This document shows, one piece after another, positions 35,195 to 43,263 of a stretch of 64,000 nucleotides of DNA (positions are counted from its first letter, which is position 1; every line of letters begins with the position of its first letter). The notes under the pieces are model-generated. The model had not been told where the DNA came from and searched no databases. It was given only the letters and a program-made list of their open reading frames with translations. The DNA is from Chryseobacterium arthrosphaerae (GTDB taxonomy: Bacteria; Bacteroidota; Bacteroidia; Flavobacteriales; Weeksellaceae). A program made the position numbers and the translations under genes. The stretch is taken from assembly GCF_001684965.1 (NCBI RefSeq), contig NZ_MAYG01000012.1, forward strand, positions 248,001-312,000. The letters run 5' to 3'.

Positions 35195-36043
35195 CTAAAA
35201 TTTACCGTTATTATTTTTCCATTGCTCTTTCGGCAGAATCTTTTCTATAACATCCCAATGTTCGGCAATTTTTCCGTTTTCAACTCTGAACAAGTCATAG
35301 AAAGCATCGTGATCACTCCCAAAATAGCCCTCACTTACTACCAAAACAAAATTTCCCTGTCCGAGAACTTTATGGATTTTATTATATTTAATAAAAATTC
35401 CCTGTTCTGCCAATGCCTGTAATGCGGCTCCTAAGCCGGAAACTTTATCGGGAATACTGGGGTTATGCTGAATGTAGTTATCACCATCAAAATAACCGGC
35501 CAACTTATCCATTTTACCATTTACAAGGATGTCATCCACAAATTTGGTTACCAGGGTTTTATTGGCTTCTGTCTTTTCAAGATCTTTTATTTCAACGGGA
35601 CCATCCGTCATGGTGTGTCCGCTTGGGTTGGGCTTTGATGGTTTTTCCTGAAGATTGTCCCAATGCTCTACAATTTTACCGTCTTCAAAACGGAAAATAT
35701 CAAAACCTATTTTAGGACCGAAAAAATTATAGTCTGTATGAGTAAAAACATAGTTGCCATCCTGAAAGGCACGTATGGTATTAACCTTCGCAGAATTAGG
35801 AGGTAACTGCTGCAAAACTTCTGCAAAGCCGGCTAAACCATCAGAAATAGCCAGGTTATGCTGGATGTATTTATTGGGATTAATGTAACTTACAGGTTCT
35901 TTTGCTCCTGTTTCAATGCTTTTTAAAAGTGCAACAACTTTTTCTTTGTTTGAGGGTTCCATATTCTTATCTTTTTTTAAGGTTTCATTATCGCAGGATA
36001 TTAATCCCAATCCGACACTTAACAGTAAGGCTGCTATTTTCAT
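35195..36043 (-). CDS. Lipoprotein with two SnoaL/NTF2-like domains
   Basis: This 282-aa protein has a signal peptide with lipobox LGLISCDN. Two homologous domains follow, about residues 30-135 and 150-275. Each has the phrases (Y/N)YIQHN, LAALQ/EVLQQL and a terminal FR-E-(D/N)GKI-EHWD motif, typical of SnoaL-like/NTF2-fold proteins. The duplication is clear from KYIQHNLAISDGLAG versus NYIQHNPSIPDKVSG. It is a putative envelope-anchored small-molecule-binding protein. The AraC regulator gene lies 80 bp upstream on the same strand. Confidence 0.85.
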   Translation of the reverse strand: MKIAALLLSVGLGLISCDNETLKKDKNMEPSNKEKVVALLKSIETGAKEPVSYINPNKYIQHNLAISDGLAGFAEVLQQLPPNSAKVNTIRAFQDGNYVFTHTDYNFFGPKIGFDIFRFEDGKIVEHWDNLQEKPSKPNPSGHTMTDGPVEIKDLEKTEANKTLVTKFVDDILVNGKMDKLAGYFDGDNYIQHNPSIPDKVSGLGAALQALAEQGIFIKYNKIHKVLGQGNFVLVVSEGYFGSDHDAFYDLFRVENGKIAEHWDVIEKILPKEQWKNNNGKF

Positions 36044-36123
36044 AATTCTTTGATTTTATGAATACAAAGGTCTGATTTTCAAAACGTAGCCAAAAGGTAG
36101 ATATGGTCTTTTAAATGATACTT

Positions 36124-36996
36124 TTACTCTGCTATAAAAGATTCCCGGAATTCCACGGGAGTGCGGGAATCGTGTTTTTTGAAGTATTTTATAAAGTTTG
36201 TCAGCTCTTCAAAACCCAGTCTGTAGCTGATTTCTTTAACATTTTCGTTGGTGTAGGCCAGCAGTCTTTTAGCCTCAAGCATTATTCTTTCATCAATGAG
36301 CTGTTTAGGAGATTTGCCCAGTATTTTGGAAGTTGCCCTGTTCAGGCGTTTTTCTGTAATATGCATTTCTGCTGCAAAATTGCTGACCTGTTTCCGTTTC
36401 ATATAATTCTCTTCCAGGATATCCTTAAATCTGATGACATAATCAAGATCCGCATTCTTTTTAGGTTCCGTAAAACCCAGCCTGCTTCTTTCACGATCAG
36501 ACAGCAGCAGAAAGTTATGTAAAAGATTTCTCAAAAGGTCCGGCTGAAAGGTGTCAGCGGCCTGTAAAAGCTCTTTTTGCATCAATTCAATGAGGATTGT
36601 GAATGGTGTTAAATTGTCTTCAACACTGATCTTTGCAATCGTTTTCAAATCATTGAATAGTATAGTACTGTGGAGGTATCTGGTCTGTTCCTCTGTTTTA
36701 CAAAAAAAATCATCTGTGAAAAGAATAGCCAGCCCGTCAAGATTTTTTCTTTCATCAAAACTGTGAACTTTGTGCTTGCTCAGAAATAAGACTGTATCCG
36801 GACTTGTTTCTACAGGTTCAAAATCAATTAAATGGATGTTTTCACTACTCTTAAACCAGACAATATGATAGAAGCTCGTTCTATGCGGAACGGTTAACAT
36901 TTTTTTGTTTTTTGTATATAAATCCTTGAGTTGAACAATCTCAAATTCAACAGGCAGAGCAGCTTTAAACGAATATTTTTTAATTTCGCCTTCCAT
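36124..36996 (-). CDS. AraC-family transcriptional regulator
   Basis: The protein has 290 aa. The C-terminal ~100 residues form the double helix-turn-helix of AraC proteins (NFAAEMHITEKRLNRATSKILGKSPKQLIDERIMLEAKRLL, then VKEISYRLGFEELTNFIKYFKKHDSRTPVEFRE). The N-terminal part is a cupin-like ligand domain (FYHIVWFKSSENIHLIDFEP). It probably controls the neighbouring SnoaL-like gene, which lies 80 bp downstream in the same direction. Confidence 0.92.
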   Translation of the reverse strand: MEGEIKKYSFKAALPVEFEIVQLKDLYTKNKKMLTVPHRTSFYHIVWFKSSENIHLIDFEPVETSPDTVLFLSKHKVHSFDERKNLDGLAILFTDDFFCKTEEQTRYLHSTILFNDLKTIAKISVEDNLTPFTILIELMQKELLQAADTFQPDLLRNLLHNFLLLSDRERSRLGFTEPKKNADLDYVIRFKDILEENYMKRKQVSNFAAEMHITEKRLNRATSKILGKSPKQLIDERIMLEAKRLLAYTNENVKEISYRLGFEELTNFIKYFKKHDSRTPVEFRESFIAE

Positions 36997-37327
36997 TCAA
37001 ATACTTTTTTTGAAGTCATTACAAAGGTAATATCTTTGAAATGGTATTCATCATGTTTAGGAAACAGTATTATTTCATTATTAATAAGGTTCTCTAAAAA
37101 CCCGACAGATAAAAAGTAAAAGGCTTTTAATCCTGAACTTTATGATTAATACATTATCATATGCCAAAACAAAAATTTACCTGGCAGTCGTATAAATCCG
37201 AAGCATAGATCATAATCCATTTTTATTAAATTCTTTTCCATAATCTCTTTTCCCATAGAAAATATTCCATTTAAGCCTCAGATTTTCAAAATAGTATATT
37301 GTTTATTTTTACCTGAAAAACACACCC
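36997..37327. other. Divergent intergenic region before comM
   Basis: This 331-bp AT-rich region separates the divergent AraC regulator and comM genes. No gene, hairpin or full TAnnTTTG box is obvious. It must carry both promoters. Confidence 0.4.
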
Positions 37328-38186
37328 ATGCTGATTAAAATTTATGGCAGCGCCATTCATGGAGTTGCAGCACAGACAATAACCATTGAAGTAAATGTAG
37401 ATACCGGAGTAGGGTACCATTTGGTTGGTCTTCCGGATAATGCCATTAAGGAAAGCAGTTACAGGATTTCTGCTGCGCTGAAAAATGTAGGCTATAAAAT
37501 TCCCGGGAAGAAAATCACCATTAATATGGCACCGGCTGACCTCAGAAAAGAAGGTTCTGCCTATGACCTGAGCATCGCTATCGGGATTCTGGCCGCATCA
37601 GATCAGATTGTAGCTGAAGAAATCCAGGACTATGTTATTATGGGGGAGCTTTCGCTGGACGGGAGCCTTCAGCCGATAAAAGGAGTGCTTCCCATTGCAA
37701 TTCAGGCCAGAGAAGAAGGCTTTAAAGGAATTATCCTTCCCATTCAGAATGCCAGGGAAGCAGCCATTGTTGATAATCTTGAGGTGTACGGCGTAGAAAA
37801 TATCAGAGAAGTAATTGATTTTTTTAATGAAGGAAAACCTATCGAGAAAGTAGTGTTGGATACCAGAAAAGAATTCCATGAGAAGATCAATAATTTTCCT
37901 TTTGATTTTTCAGAAGTTAAAGGGCAGGAAACAGCCAAAAGAGCAATGGAAGTGGCTGCTGCCGGAGGACATAATATCATTCTGATCGGCCCTCCCGGAA
38001 GTGGAAAGACCATGCTGGCTAAACGGGTACCGGGTATTTTGCCTCCGCTTACGTTAAAAGAAGCCCTGGAAACCACAAAAATTCATTCTGTAGCAGGGAG
38101 GATAGGAACAGAAGCTTCATTAATGACAGTACGTCCTTTCCGTTCACCGCACCACACTATTTCAGACGTTGCTTTAGTTGGGGGAG
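37328..38186 (+). pseudogene. comM: comM (yifB) 5' part, disrupted by Tn7-like transposon
   Basis: The first 286 codons of a YifB/ComM-family AAA+ helicase are present: the N-terminal ChlI-like domain ([23 protein letters not shown]) and Walker A in [21 protein letters not shown]. ComM is a branch-migration helicase that promotes integration of transforming DNA (family knowledge). After VALVGG the frame runs into the transposon end and stops at 38230. Joining 38186 to 55799 gives VALVGGGSYPQPGEISLAHN in perfect frame and a normal total of 510 aa, so the insertion is the only lesion. The Walker B part is in the other half. Confidence 0.95.
38182..38186 (+). repeat. Target-site duplication, left copy
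   Basis: GGGAG directly precedes the TGT end of the element; the same five bases follow its ACA end at 55794-55798. A 5-bp duplication is the Tn7/Tn5053-family hallmark. Confidence 0.95.
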
Positions 38187-38212
38187 TGTATATTTGCAAA
38201 GTAAATGATAAT
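38187..38212 (+). repeat. Left terminal inverted repeat
   Basis: The 26 bases starting TGTATATTTGCAAAGTAAAT are identical to the reverse complement of 55768-55793. They include TATATTTG, a full match to the Bacteroidota -7 box, reading into the element. Confidence 0.95.
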
Positions 38213-38252
38213 TCGCAAAGTAAACGATAATATTTACAAAGTAGGCGATATT
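38212..38252 (+). repeat. Two further transposase-binding-type repeats at left end
   Basis: TTCGCAAAGTAAACGATAAT (38212-38231) and TTTACAAAGTAGGCGATATT (38233-38252) repeat the TIR core TTTGCAAAGTAAATGATAAT (38193-38212) with 19- and 21-bp periods, all in the same orientation. Arrays like this are the usual binding sites of TnsB-type transposases. Confidence 0.85.
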
Positions 38253-38346
38253 GAGTTTGGAAAATATTTTGTAAATTCTAGTGTATAATATTCTGAAAAA
38301 TGGGATTAATATAGACTTAGGAAATAACTTTTTTTGGTTTTATTTG

Positions 38347-38354
38347 TAAATTTG
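38347..38354 (+). promoter_or_regulatory. Candidate -7 promoter box of sce7726-like gene
   Basis: TAAATTTG is a full match to TAnnTTTG. It lies only 8 bp before the ATG at 38363, so the transcript would be nearly leaderless. No well-placed -33 box is evident. Confidence 0.35.
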
Positions 38355-38362
38355 CCACCGCT

Positions 38363-39112
38363 ATGATAAGAAAAAAAGACTATTCTGTTCTTGCCCGTTC
38401 ATATAATACTCTAAGCTATAGAAATCAGCTTAGAGATTTGGTTTCGGCCTTTTTCAAGACTGAAAAGTACAATGATCTTAATAAATTTGAACTTGCTAAA
38501 ACGATCAACGATGCCGTTTTCAAACATTATGAGGGTGAGTCAATCTTAAAATATAAGCTTGCAAAAGAGTTTAGAAGAAAAAATTATATTGCAGCTTTTG
38601 AAGTAAAGGCTAAATCTAGTCGTACTGATTTTCTGGTTATCAATGGTGATCTTAAATCTTTTGAGGTAAAGTCTAAAATAGATACCCTAAGCAGGCTTAA
38701 TAAGCAAGTTTGTGACTATGGCGATGTATTCGAATTTAATACAGTTGTTATTGATAAGATTCACTTAAGAAAGGTGTTGGAAATGATCCCTGATTATTAT
38801 GGTGTTTGGTATTATGAGGGTCATAAAAAGATTATCTTCAGGAATGCTGAATATAGCCCCAACCTAAATTCCGGTGAACAGTTGGGGTTATTTACAAAAA
38901 AAGAACTTACTAAAGCTTTTAGAAGTTCTTGTAGGGATGAAATCCTTTCAAATTTTGATTCGGTATCTATTAATAGTGCTTTGAAGAATAACTTAAAGGA
39001 AAGGTATCAGGAGAGATGGACATTTGTTACAGAAAACTGGGATGCCATTTTACCAATAGATCTTCAATTCTTTTTTAATACCAACGTAAAGCCTGAAATT
39101 ATCTATAGTTAA
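38363..39112 (+). CDS. sce7726-family protein, PD-(D/E)XK-like
   Basis: The protein has 249 aa. The central segment RTDFLVINGDLKSFEVKSKIDTLSRL has an Asp and an E-x-K arrangement like PD-(D/E)XK nucleases, preceded by a helical region (LRDLVSAFFKTEKYNDLNKFELAK). The overall layout matches the sce7726 family, which in other genomes is found next to sce7725/beta-family genes. That is what is seen here: the beta-protein gene ends 8 bp away on the other strand. It is the first cargo gene after the left end. A nuclease role is inferred from the motif only. Confidence 0.72.
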   Translation: MIRKKDYSVLARSYNTLSYRNQLRDLVSAFFKTEKYNDLNKFELAKTINDAVFKHYEGESILKYKLAKEFRRKNYIAAFEVKAKSSRTDFLVINGDLKSFEVKSKIDTLSRLNKQVCDYGDVFEFNTVVIDKIHLRKVLEMIPDYYGVWYYEGHKKIIFRNAEYSPNLNSGEQLGLFTKKELTKAFRSSCRDEILSNFDSVSINSALKNNLKERYQERWTFVTENWDAILPIDLQFFFNTNVKPEIIYS

Positions 39113-39120
39113 TATTTTGT

Positions 39121-40209
39121 TTATATATTTGTCTGAAAGATTTCATGATTTTCAATTAGTGTTTTTACACAAAATAAATAATGCTCCATTGAAATTCTTT
39201 TGAATTTGGCTTGGCTCTTTCCGCTCTCCTGTTCAGAATTAATCCTAAGTAAGGTTTTATAGCCCCAATTTTCCTCAGTCAAAAAAGATGGATTTGCAGC
39301 CAACATCCTGCCGGTTGCTCCTGAAGCTAAAACATGTGGAACAATAGTATTTTCAAATTCGCTGAGAGATTTTTTTATGGAAGCTTTATATCCGTAGAAT
39401 TGGTTTTCTGTAGCATCAAAATAAACAAAGCCTGGACTAATTGACCCGCCTGAAGTCATGTTGTCTTTTTTAATGCCTGCGTAATCTCCAGTAGCATTAA
39501 CACCAAATGTTTTCATGATATCAGTATCTATCTGGCTATTGTCAGCTTCCAAAATCGGCTGACCATGATCTAATTTTACGTTTTCAATATCATTGATAGC
39601 ACTTCTGAGTAAAATTTTAGTACAGATATTGAACTTTTTAATTTCTTCAACAATTGGCTTAAGCGGGGGTGTTTTGAAAGCACTTTGTTTGTCGAGATCA
39701 ATAATAAGGTAATCCTGCGGCTGTATTATTTTTACTACCTGTGGATAATCTTCGTGAAAGGAATTTATATTAATTCTAAAGGCAATTTTTTTATAATTAG
39801 GTCTTAGAAGCTCTTCCTGTCTTACTATGGTATCATTTTCACCGGTTTTGGCTAAATATGAGGAAATGACTGGTATTATTTTATGATTTCTGGTTGATAA
39901 TAAGTTGATATATTCACATTTAGTCTCAAGTTTATTGATTACTTTAAACACAAATTCCACGACCTCCCTTTTCACAGCACCTGTAGGATTAATATAGTTT
40001 GGTAGGTCTACAAAAACATATTTAGCTTTTATACTGTCAATAAATGATGTATGAATCTCCTGAAATGATTTTTTGTTATTTTTCCTGTCATGCTCTTTAA
40101 CAATTTCGATCATTGGATATATATTTTCACCAAAATCAAATGAAGAAAGCAGAAGCCCTTCTTGCTGCCTATATCTAAATGTAGGCATGTAAATTAATTC
40201 TTTATCCAT
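39121..40209 (-). CDS. Beta-family protein (T4 beta-protein / sce7725-like)
   Basis: This 362-aa protein opens with ELIYMPTFRYRQQEGLLLSSFDFGENIYPMIEIV, the characteristic start of the beta-protein family. The family (PF14350-type, TIM-barrel-like) is found in phage T4 and in many mobile islands. It continues with DYLIIDLDKQSAF and ILRSAINDIEN-like strand-helix repeats. It is paired with an sce7726-like gene, a known neighbourhood. It is the last gene of a four-gene minus operon with two lamin-tail-like proteins and a 75-aa protein. Its role in defence or regulation is not established. Confidence 0.75.
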   Translation of the reverse strand: MDKELIYMPTFRYRQQEGLLLSSFDFGENIYPMIEIVKEHDRKNNKKSFQEIHTSFIDSIKAKYVFVDLPNYINPTGAVKREVVEFVFKVINKLETKCEYINLLSTRNHKIIPVISSYLAKTGENDTIVRQEELLRPNYKKIAFRININSFHEDYPQVVKIIQPQDYLIIDLDKQSAFKTPPLKPIVEEIKKFNICTKILLRSAINDIENVKLDHGQPILEADNSQIDTDIMKTFGVNATGDYAGIKKDNMTSGGSISPGFVYFDATENQFYGYKASIKKSLSEFENTIVPHVLASGATGRMLAANPSFLTEENWGYKTLLRINSEQESGKSQAKFKRISMEHYLFCVKTLIENHEIFQTNI

Positions 40210-40225
40210 GTGTTATTATTATAAA

Positions 40226-40591
40226 TTAGACTTTGACAACTTTAGTATCTGTATCATTCACTTCTATTAATATTGCAGAGTCGAGGTTATTGTTCCATAC
40301 ATTAATATCCAGCCCCCAGAAAAAAATATATCTTGTGTTTTGAGAATTTTTTATACTCTCTTGTGAGTTTTTACCCTTTCCAGTATATACGAGAATCTCA
40401 TCACCAGCTATGACTTTTTGTGATGTAAACCAGTAGGTATGTCTTACTTTATTAGAAACGGCATATTTGTTTAAGTATGTGTTATCAGCAATTATATATC
40501 TTACCAGATTACAATTTTCCTTTACAGAAAGTAAGATTCTTTCGCTTTCATGGGTTCCATGATCAATAATTTCTTTTATTCCTATTTTCAT
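40226..40591 (-). CDS. Lamin-tail-like domain protein, copy 2
   Basis: This 121-aa protein is a paralogue of the next gene upstream. Both have an N-terminal T-E-x-I-L/WLSV/QATS-like segment, a central DNTYLNKYAVSNKVRHTYWF, then a strand pair with I/LVYTGKGKN and a terminal WGLDINVWNNNLDSAILIEV. The WN-x-(D/G)-x-(A/V)-x-L pattern resembles lamin-tail (LTD-type) beta-sandwich domains. There is no signal peptide, so it is cytosolic. It is 16 bp from the beta-protein gene and 11 bp from its paralogue. The function is unknown. Confidence 0.65.
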   Translation of the reverse strand: MKIGIKEIIDHGTHESERILLSVKENCNLVRYIIADNTYLNKYAVSNKVRHTYWFTSQKVIAGDEILVYTGKGKNSQESIKNSQNTRYIFFWGLDINVWNNNLDSAILIEVNDTDTKVVKV

Positions 40592-40602
40592 TTTTGTATA
40601 TA

Positions 40603-40980
40603 TTATTTCTTAATGGCTAGTGCTTTTTTGGAAGTAATGACATCATATTGGATTAATGTTATGGTGTCTCCTCCTTTATCATTTAGGATACAATGCTCAG
40701 AGCCCCAATAGCATGCATAGTAATCCTTTTTAGTATCACTAAACTTTCTTTTTTCATTTTTACCTGATCCAATGTAGATTATCAAATTTTCATCTTTTTT
40801 CAGATCTATACTTGGTAATATATAAATATGCCTGAATTCGTTTGAAATATTACCATCTGCATCGAATGTGCGATCAACAATTGCATATCCCTTAGTGTTT
40901 ATGTTACTTGTTGCTTGTAACCAAATTTTCTCTGTATTAGGTGTTGATCCGTTTTCTATTAATGTAATTTCTAATGACAT
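40603..40980 (-). CDS. Lamin-tail-like domain protein, copy 1
   Basis: The protein has 125 aa and is similar in layout to the 40226-40591 product: SNEFRHIYILPSIDLKKDENL, then IIYIGSGKN, then CYWGSEHCILNDKGGDTITLI. It reads as a single lamin-tail-like beta-sandwich without signal peptide. Two adjacent diverged copies suggest tandem duplication followed by specialisation, for example into two halves of a heterodimer. It sits between the 75-aa gene (11 bp) and copy 2 (11 bp) in the same operon. Confidence 0.65.
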   Translation of the reverse strand: MSLEITLIENGSTPNTEKIWLQATSNINTKGYAIVDRTFDADGNISNEFRHIYILPSIDLKKDENLIIYIGSGKNEKRKFSDTKKDYYACYWGSEHCILNDKGGDTITLIQYDVITSKKALAIKK

Positions 40981-40991
40981 ATATAATCTTT

Positions 40992-41219
40992 TTAATTTTT
41001 TATTTCTTCTAGTTGAGTTTCGTAAACATGCATTTCTCCCAGATAATCATTTTCAGCAACCTTTTTAAGAACGAGATAATCCTTACCGCTTTCAGGGTAA
41101 ACCTCTGACCTATTATATGGGTCTAATGTTTTTTTTTGTGGTTCTTCTTTTGTTGCTACAATGATACACTCATATCCAGAGGCGATTTCTCTAACTTTTT
41201 GTCCAATTTTAAATTTCAT
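40992..41219 (-). CDS. 75-aa small protein, first gene of beta-protein operon
   Basis: This 75-aa acidic/basic protein begins KFKIGQKVREIASGYECIIV, resembling the start of small SH3/KOW-like beta-barrels. It has a middle segment DPYNRSEVYPESGKDYLVLKK and a terminal YETQLEEIKN. It has no membrane segment and is not recognised as a family. It heads the operon leading to the lamin-tail-like and beta-family genes. The divergent region upstream holds the palindrome at 41339-41358. Confidence 0.6.
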   Translation of the reverse strand: MKFKIGQKVREIASGYECIIVATKEEPQKKTLDPYNRSEVYPESGKDYLVLKKVAENDYLGEMHVYETQLEEIKN

Positions 41220-41338
41220 TTTAATTATTTTAAGTTATAATATCAAAATTGTATCCTAAATTTTTTTAGAGACAATATGTCATAAATGTTTGATATAGAT
41301 AAAAATACAAGACAAAATAAGTCTTTAATTCGGGATTT

Positions 41339-41358
41339 AATTACGGGAATCCGTAATT
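41339..41358. promoter_or_regulatory. Palindromic operator candidate between divergent genes
   Basis: AATTACGG (41339-41346) and CCGTAATT (41351-41358) are perfect inverted repeats around GAAT. They lie between the operon starting at 41219 (minus) and the small gene at 41439 (plus). There is no T-run, so regulatory binding is likelier than termination. Confidence 0.45.
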
Positions 41359-41412
41359 TTTAATGAAATTTTGGCACATACTTAGAAAATAAAATTATAA
41401 AAGGACGTTTTG

Positions 41413-41420
41413 TATATTTG
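41413..41420 (+). promoter_or_regulatory. Candidate -7 promoter box of the 58-aa gene
   Basis: TATATTTG fully matches TAnnTTTG, 18 bp before ATG 41439. It is preceded by TG, as in the terminal repeats. Confidence 0.45.
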
Positions 41421-41438
41421 AAAACAAATTAAGATTAC

Positions 41439-41615
41439 ATGATAGCAAAAGAATTAAAGCAAATAATCTGGAACTCCGGGAAAAGAGGAGTAGTCGCTTA
41501 TAAAGGAAAAGATACAAGAAAAGAGTTTGACGAAAGAGTGAATCGGAAGAAATTAGATCAGATCTCTAGTTTTATAGGTAATAAAATCGAAGAAGTAGTA
41601 CAAATCCTGAGCTAA
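41439..41615 (+). CDS. 58-aa small protein between beta-protein operon and CBASS
   Basis: The frame runs from ATG 41439 to TAA 41615. The 58-aa product starts MIAKELKQIIWNSGKRGVVA, then reads YKGKDTRKEFDERVNRKKLD, and ends GNKIEEVVQILS. It is basic and mostly helical, with no hydrophobic stretch. A perfect TATATTTG box 18 bp upstream supports expression. It is the only plus-strand gene between two minus-strand defence operons. A small regulator or antitoxin-like role is possible but not shown by any motif. Confidence 0.55.
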   Translation: MIAKELKQIIWNSGKRGVVAYKGKDTRKEFDERVNRKKLDQISSFIGNKIEEVVQILS

Positions 41616-41674
41616 GAGGTTATATTTTGTTTATATCTATAATATTTTTACAATAAAAATTAAGATTAAAGAAT

Positions 41675-42325
41675 TTAAGAAGTATACATTATTGCTGAAT
41701 ATAGTAACAGTTGCTTGGGTGTTAATATGCTGAATTCCTTAAACAAAGTACGGTGACATTTTCGATATTTTTTTCCACTACCACAGAAACATGAAGATGT
41801 TCTCTTTGGTTCCTTTTTTTTTGCAATAAAAAGAAGGAAGGTTGAAATCTTTTCAGAATCTAAAGTTTCAAATTTACTATAGAAAAACTCTTTAATTCCT
41901 TCGTTTCCATGGGATCTTTCATGCAAAAAATAACCGTTCAATTCTCTAAATAGTTGATTGTGAAAATATGGTAGAACATATTTAGTAATAAACTTATGTA
42001 AACTAATACCTTTTTTGCAGATTAATGTTTCTTCAGGTGGCGTAACTATACAACAATGTCCATCAGGGAATATATGCCAATCTATATTAATCGGAATGCG
42101 TTGAGCTGTTTCATAAACTAATGGCAAGTTATTAGGATAGCCATCCTTTACCTCAATTTTAATATTATAAGAATCGATAAACTTTCCTTCCTCGTCTGGA
42201 AGATGAAGTCTGCCCTCAATATAAGGATTGCAGGCTTCATCTTCTACTAAGGAAAAGTTAAAAAAATTGAGTTCAAGCCGTTTGGCTTCTTCTATAAATA
42301 ATTGTCTTGAATTCATTTTGCCCAT
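41675..42325 (-). CDS. CBASS E2-like conjugating protein with C-terminal SEC-C motif
   Basis: This 216-aa protein has a ubiquitin-conjugating-like fold: a beta-meander IEGRLHLPDEEGKFIDSYNI, VKDGYPNNLPLVYET (the UBC P-x-x-x-P region), and the catalytic segment WHIFPDGHCCIVTP with Cys91/Cys92. It ends in a SEC-C zinc motif, CFCGSGKKYRKCH (residues 179-191). In short type II CBASS the E2 protein acts without the E1/JAB partners on the CD-NTase (family knowledge). It overlaps the CD-NTase gene by 13 bp and is the last gene of the operon. The SEC-C tail is an added feature. Confidence 0.82.
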   Translation of the reverse strand: MGKMNSRQLFIEEAKRLELNFFNFSLVEDEACNPYIEGRLHLPDEEGKFIDSYNIKIEVKDGYPNNLPLVYETAQRIPINIDWHIFPDGHCCIVTPPEETLICKKGISLHKFITKYVLPYFHNQLFRELNGYFLHERSHGNEGIKEFFYSKFETLDSEKISTFLLFIAKKKEPKRTSSCFCGSGKKYRKCHRTLFKEFSILTPKQLLLYSAIMYTS

Positions 42326-43260
42326 GGAAAAGATGTTGATGCACCAATTGCAGCAGCAGCAGCTCTAGAAGATGAACTTTGACTTTCATCTTTACCTTCA
42401 GGAAATCTCTCTCCCAAATGCTTTCTCCAAAGTTTGCTCGCTTTTAATTCATTTTCTTCTCTTAATGCTTTTTCAGCATCATCAATGAAATCGTTAAGAG
42501 CTTTCAAAAAATTATTTTTTCTATTTTCATCATAACTCTTAAACAAATTATCATACGGCACAGCCGGAACCATGCACTCGAATTTAATATTTAAAGCATT
42601 CCTAATTTCTTTTAAAATATCTTTAAGAGTTATGTCGTCTCTTTGGTTCAGGACAATTTTATTCTTAGCATTAACTGCTAAAATGGTCATCGCTAAACCG
42701 CTTGGCATTTTATTTCTAAGATTATCACACCAAGCCTTTAGATATTTAACTGTTGAAATCAGAATACCTTCTTTATCTTTATTTGAGTTGAACCAATCTA
42801 TAACAGCTTTTGGATCACTTCCTTCGAAACCGTTATCTTTTACAGCTATCTGATAATCTTCTCCATCTACTTTATAATACACAGGATGATCTATTTCGTA
42901 ATCTGAAGTAAATATTGTTCTGATGCATTTCTTCCTATGTTCGCTGGGTGTAGCCGTATATCCGTTCACAGCTTGATGTACCCATTTTTGTAAAGTTGTT
43001 GCAGAAACATCCGGTTGTCTGAAAAAGTAAACTCCGTCATCTAAATCACAGATGTCGTCTTTTGTTCTGATACCTGTCTTCATTTTGTATGAACCTTGAA
43101 TATAGAATTTAGGCTCATAATCTGGATGATTATCTTTGAACCATTTTCTGATTCTATCTCTTAGTTTTGTTTTGGAACTCGTCATTTTGCTGTTTTTGTG
43201 AGAATCAATGGAAATAGATCCATTAAATTGCTTAAATAAGTTGTTACAGTTAGCCATCAC
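42313..43260 (-). CDS. CBASS CD-NTase, DncV-like cyclic-nucleotide synthase
   Basis: The protein has 315 aa. The nucleotidyltransferase core has the Gly56-Ser57 motif in YIQGSYKMKTGIR, the metal-binding Asp72/Asp74 in DICDLDDGVYF, and the third Asp124 in SDYEIDHPVYY. SDPKAVIDWFN and the helical C-terminal half match DncV-like (clade A-type) enzymes. On phage infection such enzymes make a cyclic (oligo)nucleotide that activates the effector. The C-terminus ends TSFPWAK, not the Gly/Ala end usual for E1-E2-conjugated enzymes. It starts 3 bp after capV. Confidence 0.88.
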   Translation of the reverse strand: MMANCNNLFKQFNGSISIDSHKNSKMTSSKTKLRDRIRKWFKDNHPDYEPKFYIQGSYKMKTGIRTKDDICDLDDGVYFFRQPDVSATTLQKWVHQAVNGYTATPSEHRKKCIRTIFTSDYEIDHPVYYKVDGEDYQIAVKDNGFEGSDPKAVIDWFNSNKDKEGILISTVKYLKAWCDNLRNKMPSGLAMTILAVNAKNKIVLNQRDDITLKDILKEIRNALNIKFECMVPAVPYDNLFKSYDENRKNNFLKALNDFIDDAEKALREENELKASKLWRKHLGERFPEGKDESQSSSSRAAAAAIGASTSFPWAK

Positions 43261-43263
43261 GGT

